Source: Planktosalinus sp963977065 | GTDB lineage: Bacteria > Bacteroidota > Bacteroidia > Flavobacteriales > Flavobacteriaceae | Direction of reading: 5' to 3' | Assembly: GCA_963977065.1 (NCBI GenBank) | Contig: CAXBNF010000002.1 | Span: forward strand, 124,001-188,000 | Length of the DNA stretch: 64,000 nt | Part shown: one piece after another, positions 15,480 through 23,570 of the stretch | Layout: every line of letters begins with the position of its first letter | How positions within the stretch are numbered: position 1 is the stretch's first letter | Made by a program: the position numbers and the translations under genes | Notes under the pieces: generated by a model | The model's database searches: none | The model's input: the letters and a program-made list of their open reading frames with translations, nothing else | Told to the model about the DNA's origin: nothing

Positions 15480-17441
15480 TTACATAAAGAAATTCCAAAC
15501 CAACCCAAAACGCACTTTGGCATCTCTAAAAGGGTGACCGGGGGCTGAGAAATAGTTTTTCTCACCAAACAAGGCGTTAAAATGTTCCCATTTAAGGTAG
15601 ATACGTGTTTGGCTTATTTTGGCATTAACAAATAAATCCAGCATAGGAAAATCACCAAATTTTTGATTGTCCTGCACATAAAATTCTGCCAAAACAGGGT
15701 CATAGGCATTCATTTCATAAGAAGTAAAATACTTGCCGGTGATGCCTGTTTGTAAAAAAAGTGCATTCCTGAAAAAATGATTGGAATAATAGACACTGGC
15801 ACGTCCTAAAAAATCGGGAGCTTTGAAAACTTCCTGCCCTTCAATAATATTTTGGTAAGTAACTTGTGCATTTAGAGAAAATTTTCCAAAATCAAATTGT
15901 CTTTTGGCTTCCAGTTTGAGGTAATTTACGGTTTCATCATACTGAAAAGGGGTTGTAGTGGTATCTGCTGCTGTTCGCGTGAAATAAGTATAATCTTCAA
16001 TTCTGGAAAAACTCACAGATGCATCAAATAATTTTTTAGAGATAACTTCAAATTGTAATTGCTGTGTCTTGATGTTTTTGAAATTGTTTTGCCAGTTGTA
16101 ATTCACATAATCACTTTGGTACAATTGAAAGTGATAATCGGGCGCTACAGAGTTAATAAACATCGTGGCCTTGGCTTTGTTGTTTTCATCGAGCTCAAAA
16201 GACGCACTTCCCAGAAGATAGTTTCCGTCATAATCTCCTGAAATATTAAGAGCCGCTTTTCCAAAAATTTCAAATCCCCGATACTCTTTTTGATAAGACG
16301 CACCGGCTTCAACAACGTTTCCTTTCAACCGATTGGTGATGTGTTCATTGTCAAGAATCAACACACTATTGTATCCATAATTGAAATCTGTATACCCTAA
16401 AGACACTTTTACATTTCCGAGAAGATTGTTTCTAAAGACTGCATATCCTTGAGCATAAAATTCCTCAAGTGTTACCCGATCATTTAAATTTTGTGTAGCA
16501 TAAGCAGGTCCAAACTCATCAAATGGGTTCTCTTGACTAAAACGGTAAAATTTATCCTCAAAACTAACTGTGTTTCCTAACCTAAGGGAAGTATATGAAA
16601 GGGAGTCTTTATAATTAATTAGTGCATAATCATGTTCTAAATGAAATCGTTTGCCTTTTAGGATATTTTCAGCATCTTCAAAGTTTACTTCCAGTCTTCC
16701 GCGATCTCTAAAATCATCTGTATTATTGATGAAGAATGGAATAAAATCTGGTTTTAATCCGCCGTTTTCCTGATTAAGTAAATCCTGAAAAACGATGTGT
16801 GCCCTCAGATTATAGCGATTGTTTTTAGTTATGTAATTTGATGTAAACCGAAAGTTACCTGTGCTAGTAAGCGTGTTTTGATAATTGCCTAAAGACCGCA
16901 CACCTTTGTAGGCAATCGAAAAATTAAATTGTTCTGAAGTATTGATAGTAAAAAAGGCGTCAAGTTGCTGTCCTTGTTCAAATGTCGTTTTAAAGTAAAG
17001 TTCGGTGAGTGGCGTGGGTACATGAAAATAATTAATGTCTTCAATTTCCATATAATTAAAATGACGTGCTCTGGCTCCCATTCTGGGCTTTAACCGTAGC
17101 TCACTAAAATCATAAGCAAGAGTATTATAAGTTTGACCCACATTAGCAAATGGCATTAAATGATAATCATCTTTTCTTAAATAATTGTATTTATAATCTT
17201 TAAAAATGGTGAGTGTGGTATCAAGAATTGTAGTGTCTCGCTGGTGCGAAATAATTTTATATTCAGAAATCAGCGGTTTTTCACCTTCAAAGTTTACATT
17301 GGTATCACCCATTGCCGGTCGATCATCATTTCCGGTATTTGTTGGAAAATTCTGTTGCTGAATAAAAGGCTGGTCTCTGTCTTGAGAAAAAAGCAAGGCT
17401 GTACTTAGCGAAAGCATTAAAAGTACAAGTGATTTTTTCAT
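15480..17441 (-). CDS. Putative outer membrane porin (Porin_10-like)
   Basis: The 653-residue protein has a signal peptide (MKKSLVLLMLSLSTALLFS) and the conserved early segment YHLMPFANVGQTYNTLAYDF followed by alternating beta-strand sequence rich in Tyr, Phe and Asn to the end (FGLVWNFFM, with a C-terminal aromatic pair suited to barrel insertion). These traits match the flavobacterial putative porin family. A TAACTTTG motif at 17473-17480 on the minus strand could serve as its -7 element. The transported solute is unknown. Confidence 0.8.
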   Translation of the reverse strand: MKKSLVLLMLSLSTALLFSQDRDQPFIQQQNFPTNTGNDDRPAMGDTNVNFEGEKPLISEYKIISHQRDTTILDTTLTIFKDYKYNYLRKDDYHLMPFANVGQTYNTLAYDFSELRLKPRMGARARHFNYMEIEDINYFHVPTPLTELYFKTTFEQGQQLDAFFTINTSEQFNFSIAYKGVRSLGNYQNTLTSTGNFRFTSNYITKNNRYNLRAHIVFQDLLNQENGGLKPDFIPFFINNTDDFRDRGRLEVNFEDAENILKGKRFHLEHDYALINYKDSLSYTSLRLGNTVSFEDKFYRFSQENPFDEFGPAYATQNLNDRVTLEEFYAQGYAVFRNNLLGNVKVSLGYTDFNYGYNSVLILDNEHITNRLKGNVVEAGASYQKEYRGFEIFGKAALNISGDYDGNYLLGSASFELDENNKAKATMFINSVAPDYHFQLYQSDYVNYNWQNNFKNIKTQQLQFEVISKKLFDASVSFSRIEDYTYFTRTAADTTTTPFQYDETVNYLKLEAKRQFDFGKFSLNAQVTYQNIIEGQEVFKAPDFLGRASVYYSNHFFRNALFLQTGITGKYFTSYEMNAYDPVLAEFYVQDNQKFGDFPMLDLFVNAKISQTRIYLKWEHFNALFGEKNYFSAPGHPFRDAKVRFGLVWNFFM

Positions 17442-17516
17442 TCGGAAATGTGTCTTGAAAAGTTTAAGATGACAAAGTTATTTATTTTAACGCAAATTGC
17501 TACTTTTAAATTTTAA

Positions 17517-18116
17517 ATGTTAGCATTAAAAATTCATAAAGACAAATTTGAATGTGGCACCGATGAAGCCGGAAGGGGGTGCCTTGCAGGTCCTGTGACT
17601 GCTGCTGCGGTTATCTTACCTGATGATTTTGCAAATAGTTTGCTTAATGATAGCAAACAACTTTCGCTTTTAAAACGAAATTATTTGAAACCTCTTATTG
17701 AACAGAATGCCATCTCTTTTGGTATTACACACGTTATGATGGATGAAATTGATAAAATTAATATTTTACAAGCCTCCATTACAGGTATGCATCGTTCCAT
17801 TGCAAAACTCAAACTCCAGCCTGATTTTATTGCAGTCGACGGAAATAAATTCAGGGATTTTGAAAACATCCCACATCAGTGTATCGTGAAGGGTGATGCT
17901 AAATATTTACATATTGCTGCAGCATCAGTATTGGCAAAGACCTATCGGGATGCGTTTATGGAAAAAATTCACGAGGAATTCCCAATGTACAACTGGAAAC
18001 AAAACAAAGGCTACCCCACCAAAGAACATCGAGATGCTATTATAAAATATGGTATTACCAAATACCATCGCAAAAGTTTTAGACTATTACCTGAGCAACT
18101 TCAGATTGAATTTTGA
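17517..18116 (+). CDS. rnhB: Ribonuclease HII
   Basis: The 199-residue enzyme has the RNase HII signature CGTDEAGRGCLAGPVTAAAV at residues 13-32 with the DE/G catalytic pair, LNDSKQLS, VDGNKF, and the downstream GDAKYLHIAAASVLAKTYRD containing the remaining acidic metal ligands. It cleaves RNA in RNA-DNA hybrids. It is divergent from the porin gene. Its stop codon overlaps the -33 box of the next gene. Confidence 0.95.
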   Translation: MLALKIHKDKFECGTDEAGRGCLAGPVTAAAVILPDDFANSLLNDSKQLSLLKRNYLKPLIEQNAISFGITHVMMDEIDKINILQASITGMHRSIAKLKLQPDFIAVDGNKFRDFENIPHQCIVKGDAKYLHIAAASVLAKTYRDAFMEKIHEEFPMYNWKQNKGYPTKEHRDAIIKYGITKYHRKSFRLLPEQLQIEF

Positions 18117-18144
18117 TTTCTCTTTTCTATTATAGCTATATTTG
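18112..18144 (+). promoter_or_regulatory. Promoter for the 823-residue lipoprotein gene
   Basis: TTTG at 18112-18115, a 21-bp spacer and TATATTTG at 18137-18144 form an almost ideal Bacteroidota promoter. The TTTG box lies over the rnhB stop codon, and the ATG at 18163 follows 18 bp after the -7 box. Confidence 0.7.
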
Positions 18145-18162
18145 CATCAAACCTCAATAAAA

Positions 18163-20634
18163 ATGAAACAAGTTTGGTTACTTCTTCTATTATTATTATT
18201 AGCCGGCTGCAGCTCTGAAAAAGAAAAAAAAGGCAACCTAAGCCATTACATCCCTGATGAAACGTCACTATTAATTAAAAGCACTAACTTTTCAACTCTT
18301 TCATCAGACATAAAAAACAACAGTTTTCTAGTGGCGTTTTCAAAAATGCCATTTCATACTTTTTTTTCAGACAATTTGGAGCTTGCCGGCTACCTGAACC
18401 CCGTTTCAGAAGTCTTATTGAGTACTTCTTCAGAAAATGACAGCACCCAACATCTTACACTAATCACAAGACAACACCCGGGTCTTTTTGAACTAGATTC
18501 TATCCCTGAAAAAACACTTGAAACATTCACTTATGAAGAAATTTCGCTTCAGCGATTAACACTGAAGAACAGCATTGTTTTTACGACAATGGTTGACAGT
18601 GTTTTTATTGCAAGCAGTTCACAAAAAATATTGGAAACCCTTTTGCTAAAGCGAAAAAACAAAAAACTTAAACCCATTAGCACTCAATTTGAAAGAGCCT
18701 ACAGCACACTTGGAGCTCAGGATATTTCAATTATGATCAATGCAGAACGATTTAATGAACTACTTCAAAAAGCGTTTCCTAAAACTGAAAAACTTCCACC
18801 TTTTGCCTCTTGGATTTCACTTGATGCTGAAGTACAGCCCGGCCAATTAAAAGTAAATGGGATTGCACTGGCACATGACACAATACCACAACTATTGACT
18901 GTTTTTAAAGGCACGAACCCCCAGAAAAACTTGCTAGCAATGGTCACGCCCACCTCGGCCTCAGGTTTTGTTTCTTATACTTATGATGATTTTGATATAA
19001 TCCAAAAAAATCTAGAACCCTTTCAGCAAAAAAATGATACGCTTGCAGATAATGTTGCATTGTTTGCTTCCTTGAATGAAATTGGAGTCATCACAAAAGA
19101 TTCAGAAAAAATTATTGGGATGCATGCGATTAGTGGAAATATTACAAAAGAACTTTTAGAACCCCTACTTGAAAATCATTCTGAGTTTAGAGATGTGTCC
19201 ATTAAAAAACTAAAAGATACTGCTGTATTTAAAAACACATTCAACCCTTTAATTACATCCACACCAAAATATGCTACCCGGCTGGAAGACTTTTTTGTTT
19301 TTGCAGATAAGATCTCTGCCCTTGAGGAAATTATCACCCAGTTTTTAAACGAAACGACACTTGGAAATTTACCATATTATGAAGAACATATGGCAAAATT
19401 GAGCAGTGAAAGCTCAATTCTTCTTATGGGAATTTTACCCAATCTAAAAGAGCAAATCGTTGAAAAAGTGTCTGATGCAAATAGAAAAAACATGAGTGAT
19501 TTAAGATTGGGGAGCCACCGATTGCTGGCACTTCAATTTGTTTATGACAGTCATTTTGCACACGTAAATGGCATTGTTATGGAAACACAATCCCAAAGCC
19601 GTGGAACAGGTGTTTCCCAACTTTATGCCATCAATATTGAAAATGAACTGTTGAGCAGACCTCAATTTTTTTCAAATCATATTTCAAAAGGAAAAGACAT
19701 CGTTGTTCAGGATGTAGCAAACAAGCTCCACCTAATTAGTGCACAAGGAAGAGTCCAATGGACCAAACAAATAGACGGGCCCATTTTAGGTGAAATTCAA
19801 GAGGTTGATTTATTGCGCAATGGCAGAATTCAAATGGCATTTACAACAAAAAACACTTTTTATATTCTTGATAGAAATGGCAAAGAAGTGAACCCTTTTC
19901 CTTTGAAATTTAAGGATAATATCACCCAGCCACTAGCTGTTTTTGATTATGATAATAACAGGAATTACAGATTTGTAATAACTCAAGGAAGAGATGTTTT
20001 GATGTATGACTCACAAGGTAAATCGGTGAGTGGCTTTACTTTCAAAAAGGCTGAATCAAAAGTTGTTCTTCCACCCAAACACATACGAATTTCAAACAAA
20101 GATTATATACTTATTGCTGAGGAAAATGGAAAACTCAATATCCTTCATAGAACCGGTAAGATAAGGGTTGGTGTTAATTCTAAGTTTGATTTCGGCGAAA
20201 GCCAAGTTTATTCAGAGGATGCTAACTTTGTGTTTTTAACTTCAAAAGATGAAAAGGTGTCAATAAATCAAAGCGGAAAAGTATCAACCCAAAATCTGGG
20301 TTCTTCATCTAAAAATGTAGTTTGGGAACTATCCGGTAATACCAAGGTCACTTTAGATGACAATATTTTGCGCATCAACAATCAAAAAGTAGAGTTGCCT
20401 TTTGGACTTTATACAACCCCAAAAATATCTGTAAGTAACCGCCGCATCTTGATTTCCATTACCGATTTACAGCAGCAACGCATCTATGTTTACAACTCTT
20501 TAGGCGAATTGCTTTCTAACTTTCCGGTTTATGGAACATCTATAATGGAACTGGGTGATGCAACTAATAACGGTAGGCCAAATGGTGTTGTTAAAGGTGG
20601 ATCTAAAGAGGTAGTGCTTTATGAGGTGAATTAA
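18163..20634 (+). CDS. Large lipoprotein of unknown function
   Basis: The 823-residue protein, read from the ATG at 18163, starts with MKQVWLLLL and a lipobox LAGC with Cys 16. Residues about 20-480 resemble DUF3352-type exported proteins (YIPDETSLLIKSTNFSTLS, ISIMINAERFNEL, ALFASLNEIGVITKDSEK), while residues about 490-823 consist of short beta-rich repeats (YILDRNGKEVNPFPLKF, VLMYDSQGKSVSGF, ILHRTGKIRVGV, IYVYNSLGELLSNFPVYG) like a PQQ/WD beta-propeller. A longer frame from a TTG at 18142 runs into the promoter and is rejected. It is probably anchored in the periplasm or at the surface. No function is proposed. Confidence 0.75.
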   Translation: MKQVWLLLLLLLLAGCSSEKEKKGNLSHYIPDETSLLIKSTNFSTLSSDIKNNSFLVAFSKMPFHTFFSDNLELAGYLNPVSEVLLSTSSENDSTQHLTLITRQHPGLFELDSIPEKTLETFTYEEISLQRLTLKNSIVFTTMVDSVFIASSSQKILETLLLKRKNKKLKPISTQFERAYSTLGAQDISIMINAERFNELLQKAFPKTEKLPPFASWISLDAEVQPGQLKVNGIALAHDTIPQLLTVFKGTNPQKNLLAMVTPTSASGFVSYTYDDFDIIQKNLEPFQQKNDTLADNVALFASLNEIGVITKDSEKIIGMHAISGNITKELLEPLLENHSEFRDVSIKKLKDTAVFKNTFNPLITSTPKYATRLEDFFVFADKISALEEIITQFLNETTLGNLPYYEEHMAKLSSESSILLMGILPNLKEQIVEKVSDANRKNMSDLRLGSHRLLALQFVYDSHFAHVNGIVMETQSQSRGTGVSQLYAINIENELLSRPQFFSNHISKGKDIVVQDVANKLHLISAQGRVQWTKQIDGPILGEIQEVDLLRNGRIQMAFTTKNTFYILDRNGKEVNPFPLKFKDNITQPLAVFDYDNNRNYRFVITQGRDVLMYDSQGKSVSGFTFKKAESKVVLPPKHIRISNKDYILIAEENGKLNILHRTGKIRVGVNSKFDFGESQVYSEDANFVFLTSKDEKVSINQSGKVSTQNLGSSSKNVVWELSGNTKVTLDDNILRINNQKVELPFGLYTTPKISVSNRRILISITDLQQQRIYVYNSLGELLSNFPVYGTSIMELGDATNNGRPNGVVKGGSKEVVLYEVN

Positions 20635-20662
20635 TAAAAATTGCGTTTTGTAAAGGCTATTT

Positions 20663-21280
20663 TTATTTATTAAATTCATTTGACTTTTTCTTCTTAAAAA
20701 AGCGAAACATTTTAAAACTACCAATAAAAAGCACCAACACCAAAATAAAAGCAAGGATTGGCAAAACAAAAGAAAAGATAGTCATCAATACTGACGCTCC
20801 CGTCTCTGTTGTTGAAACCACAGAATTACCCAATCCTGCAGTAGTACCGGTAGAGGCCGCCCTTGCTGTTGCCATCGTTCCACCAATTAATGATGCTGTG
20901 CCGCCTCCTGCTATTATAGCCAGTGTCCATACAACTACCTCTGGTAGTTCAACCAATTGAGATGCCACCATAATTGTGCCTGCAATTCCTGCAAGCGGCA
21001 CTGCAATTGTATCGAGAAGATTGTCAACAAATGGAATATAATAAGCAAAGATTTCAACTAGTGTTGCTACGCCAAAAATCACTAAAGCCGATGTGCTACC
21101 CACCCAGCTAAAAGATTCTGATAAAAGACCTAAACCCAAATAATCCCCCAAGTTAAAATGTATAACCAAACTAAGTGCAAACAATGGCAAAAAAACCCGA
21201 AAGCCTGAAGCAGCAGCAAGACCAATTCCTAAAAAGAGTCCTAATAGAGTAGTCGAAATGTCTAAACTTAAAATATCCAT
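20663..21280 (-). CDS. DUF4126 membrane protein
   Basis: The 205-residue protein has about five to six membrane helices (LLGLFLGIGLAAASGFRVFLPL, SALVIFGVATLVEIFAYYIPF, VWTLAIIAGGGTASLIGG, MTIFSFVLPILAFILVLVLFI) and a Lys-rich tail KKKKSNEFNK. The SGFRVFLPLF beginning and PFVDNLLDTIAVPLAGIAGT block are typical of DUF4126. Function is not known. It starts 15 bp after lipB on the same strand, so it is probably co-transcribed. Confidence 0.85.
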   Translation of the reverse strand: MDILSLDISTTLLGLFLGIGLAAASGFRVFLPLFALSLVIHFNLGDYLGLGLLSESFSWVGSTSALVIFGVATLVEIFAYYIPFVDNLLDTIAVPLAGIAGTIMVASQLVELPEVVVWTLAIIAGGGTASLIGGTMATARAASTGTTAGLGNSVVSTTETGASVLMTIFSFVLPILAFILVLVLFIGSFKMFRFFKKKKSNEFNK

Positions 21281-21295
21281 AATTTTGAATTATTT

Positions 21296-22024
21296 TCAAT
21301 CTATCAAAATCTTATTTTGTTTTTCTTTCATGATTTTGGCCTCAAAAAGTAATGTGAAGTGTTTGATCAATTTTTGCTTAACTTCTTCCATAGAAACAGT
21401 TGCTACTCCAAGTTCTACATTCAATGAAGTGACCGCTTTTTCCTTAATTCCACAAGGAATGATATTGTCAAAATAGCCCAGGTTTGCATTCACATTAAAT
21501 GCAAAACCGTGCATGGTCACCCATCGACTGGAACGCACACCCAAGGCACAAATTTTTCGTGCAAACGGTGTGCCCACATCAAGCCAAACTCCGGTTTCTC
21601 CCGGCGAACGTTCCGCCTCAATGTTGTATTCTTTGAGTGTTAAAATCACCATTTCCTCTAAGAATCGCAGGTATTTGTGAATGTCTGAAAAAAAGTTTTC
21701 TAAATCTAAAATCGGATAACCCACCACTTGACCCGGCCCGTGATAAGTAATATCACCTCCTCGATTGATTTTGTAAAAAGTAGCATTTTTTTCAATAAGT
21801 TGTTCCTCATCCAAAAGCAAATTATCCATATCACCACTTTTACCTAAGGTATATACATGAGGGTGCTCTACAAAAAGAAAATAGTTTTGAGTTTCTAAAC
21901 CGGCATTTTCTCTACGGTTCTTGACTTTAGTATCAATAATAGATTGAAATAGAACTTCCTGATAGTCCCAGGTTTCTTTATAATCTCTTGAACCTAAATC
22001 CTGAAGGGTAATATTTTTATTCAT
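21296..22024 (-). CDS. lipB: Lipoyl(octanoyl) transferase LipB
   Basis: The 242-residue enzyme carries RGGDITYHGPGQVVGYPILDL, the conserved Lys block ARKICALGVRSSRWVTMHGFA and the catalytic Cys in NIIPCGIKEKAVTSL. It transfers octanoyl from acyl carrier protein to apo-lipoyl domains. A TACCTTTG -7 motif ends four bases upstream of the ATG, implying an extremely short leader. A DUF4126 gene follows. Confidence 0.95.
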   Translation of the reverse strand: MNKNITLQDLGSRDYKETWDYQEVLFQSIIDTKVKNRRENAGLETQNYFLFVEHPHVYTLGKSGDMDNLLLDEEQLIEKNATFYKINRGGDITYHGPGQVVGYPILDLENFFSDIHKYLRFLEEMVILTLKEYNIEAERSPGETGVWLDVGTPFARKICALGVRSSRWVTMHGFAFNVNANLGYFDNIIPCGIKEKAVTSLNVELGVATVSMEEVKQKLIKHFTLLFEAKIMKEKQNKILID

Positions 22025-22028
22025 TTTA

Positions 22029-22036
22029 CAAAGGTA
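22029..22036 (-). promoter_or_regulatory. -7 motif TACCTTTG just before lipB
   Basis: An exact TAnnTTTG match on the minus strand four bases from the lipB start. If it is used, the leader is only a few nucleotides long. No obvious -33 TTTG is present. Confidence 0.45.
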
Positions 22037-22068
22037 CAGCAGTTTTGAGACTTGAACTGTTAGAAAAT

Positions 22069-22104
22069 AAAAAAAGGCTTTGAATAATTACAAAACCTTT
22101 TTTT
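22069..22104. terminator. Terminator between lipoprotein gene and lipB
   Basis: AAAAAGGCTTTG, a TAATTA-centred loop, and CAAAACCTTTTTTT form a nearly perfect stem with T runs on both sides. It ends the minus-strand lipoprotein gene at 22124. Confidence 0.75.
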
Positions 22105-22123
22105 AATTCGTTGAATATTAGTG

Positions 22124-22939
22124 CTAAAGTAATATGATAAATTGTTGCCCGTTGAAGAAGAGTGTTACAATATTGTCACATTCCCCCTCTCCATAATCCA
22201 GCGATGCACTCAATCCATTTTGTTGGATATCAATAACACCACTCACTAAATAGGCACAATTTGTTCTTTTAACAAGTGTTTCAACCACCACACCACTTCT
22301 GGTAAATCCATTAGAAAAGGTTGTGTTCCAGTTTCCGTTAATATGAAAAACATTATCTAACCAGCTTCCTGAACCAACACCCTCAACCCATTCAGCAATT
22401 CTTAATCCGGTTCTTGTTGCTGTAACTGTTGATTGAGGAAAGCCCACAGTGATCGTTTCATTTACTGTTGATTGTGGAAACCCATTTTGATTTTCTAACA
22501 ATCTTTCAATTTCCCCACCACCACTTACCGGATGTTCATTGTAAGTGAAATTATCAAAAGTATAATCTATAAGCCGCGTATTGTTTACTATGGGACCATA
22601 AGAAAGTAAAATTTTTCCCGTGACAAAAGCGCCATCAGGCAGCGAACATCCTTCCCCAAAATCAATTTCAAGTTGAATAGTCTCGCCAGTCTGCGAAATT
22701 GAAATGGTGGCACACGGTGGGAAAAAACTATTTGAACGTCCTTCCTCTTCTTCAATGTAAGCAGTTTCCATGATATTAAGAGTTCCTTCAAAAACCAAAT
22801 CCACTTGTGCAGCCATCTTGTTATCCTCTTGTGAGAATTCAACTTCTTCAACGGTTTCTTCATCACTGCTACAAGAAAAAAACAATAATGAAAAACACAT
22901 TAGGTATGCAATTCTTAGTTTAAAAATTGAAAAGTTCAT
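22124..22939 (-). CDS. Hypothetical lipoprotein
   Basis: The 271-residue protein has a signal peptide and lipobox FFSC (Cys 23), followed by acidic SSDEETVEEVEF, a linker pattern common in exported flavobacterial lipoproteins. The rest is beta-rich with repeated NET(I/V)TVGFPQSTV sequences (two near copies at about residues 159-178), TGKILLSYGPIV and DYGEGECD. No family is recognised. It stands alone between lipB and rpsO (divergent). Confidence 0.7.
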   Translation of the reverse strand: MNFSIFKLRIAYLMCFSLLFFSCSSDEETVEEVEFSQEDNKMAAQVDLVFEGTLNIMETAYIEEEEGRSNSFFPPCATISISQTGETIQLEIDFGEGCSLPDGAFVTGKILLSYGPIVNNTRLIDYTFDNFTYNEHPVSGGGEIERLLENQNGFPQSTVNETITVGFPQSTVTATRTGLRIAEWVEGVGSGSWLDNVFHINGNWNTTFSNGFTRSGVVVETLVKRTNCAYLVSGVIDIQQNGLSASLDYGEGECDNIVTLFFNGQQFIILL

Positions 22940-23035
22940 AGTTTATTGATTTAGAGTTATTAAACCAAAACTTAAAATTGTCAATTTTATTGCGAAATAA
23001 CTCCTGAAAAACTTATTAAAACAAATAAATTTTAT

Positions 23036-23043
23036 TAATTTTG
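23036..23043 (+). promoter_or_regulatory. -7 motif TAATTTTG before rpsO
   Basis: An exact TAnnTTTG match 55 bp upstream of the rpsO ATG. Confidence 0.5.
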
Positions 23044-23098
23044 CCGACTGATTACCAGAGAGGTAATATTACATAAAAATCATTTAAATAATATTGGC

Positions 23099-23368
23099 AT
23101 GTACCCATCAAAAGAAGACAAAGAAAAACTCTTTAAAAAACACGGTAAATCTGAAAAAGATACCGGATCTGCAGAAGGTCAAATCGCTCTTTTCACATCA
23201 AGAATTGAGCATTTATCAGCACATTTAAAAAAGAACATTCACGATTACAACACAGAGCGTTCTTTGGTAAAACTGGTAGGAAAAAGAAGATCATTACTTG
23301 ATTATCTAATGAAAAAAGATATCGTAAGATACCGTGAAATCATTAAAGAATTAGGATTGAGAAAATAA
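23099..23368 (+). CDS. rpsO: 30S ribosomal protein S15
   Basis: The 89-residue protein matches S15 throughout: GSAEGQIALFTSRIEHLSAHL, LVKLVGKRRSLLDYL and YREIIKELGLRK. It binds 16S rRNA in the central domain of the small subunit. As in many bacteria it is next to pnp, here separated by a terminator and a separate pnp promoter. Confidence 0.97.
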   Translation: MYPSKEDKEKLFKKHGKSEKDTGSAEGQIALFTSRIEHLSAHLKKNIHDYNTERSLVKLVGKRRSLLDYLMKKDIVRYREIIKELGLRK

Positions 23369-23373
23369 ATAAC

Positions 23374-23398
23374 AAAGGGGCTTTTTGCCCCTTTTTTT
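23374..23398 (+). terminator. Terminator after rpsO
   Basis: An AAAGGGGC-TTTTT-GCCCCTTT hairpin runs into seven T. It lies six bases after the rpsO stop. Confidence 0.9.
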
Positions 23399-23449
23399 AT
23401 AAACTCTATTTTACGACCAAAAGTAAAATCGAGTTCCATATAAAATGCC

Positions 23450-23457
23450 TATCTTTG
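23450..23457 (+). promoter_or_regulatory. -7 motif TATCTTTG before pnp
   Basis: An exact TAnnTTTG match with about 113 bp of leader before the pnp ATG, long enough for the leader-based autoregulation known for pnp elsewhere (inference). Confidence 0.5.
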
Positions 23458-23570
23458 ACAGGTTCTGAAAAAGCTACTCTTTTAGTTTTTCATTGGTCAA
23501 CACTACTACACAACACAACGACCATTGTTTAACCAAACATGCATTACTGTATGTTTATTATTAAATTATT

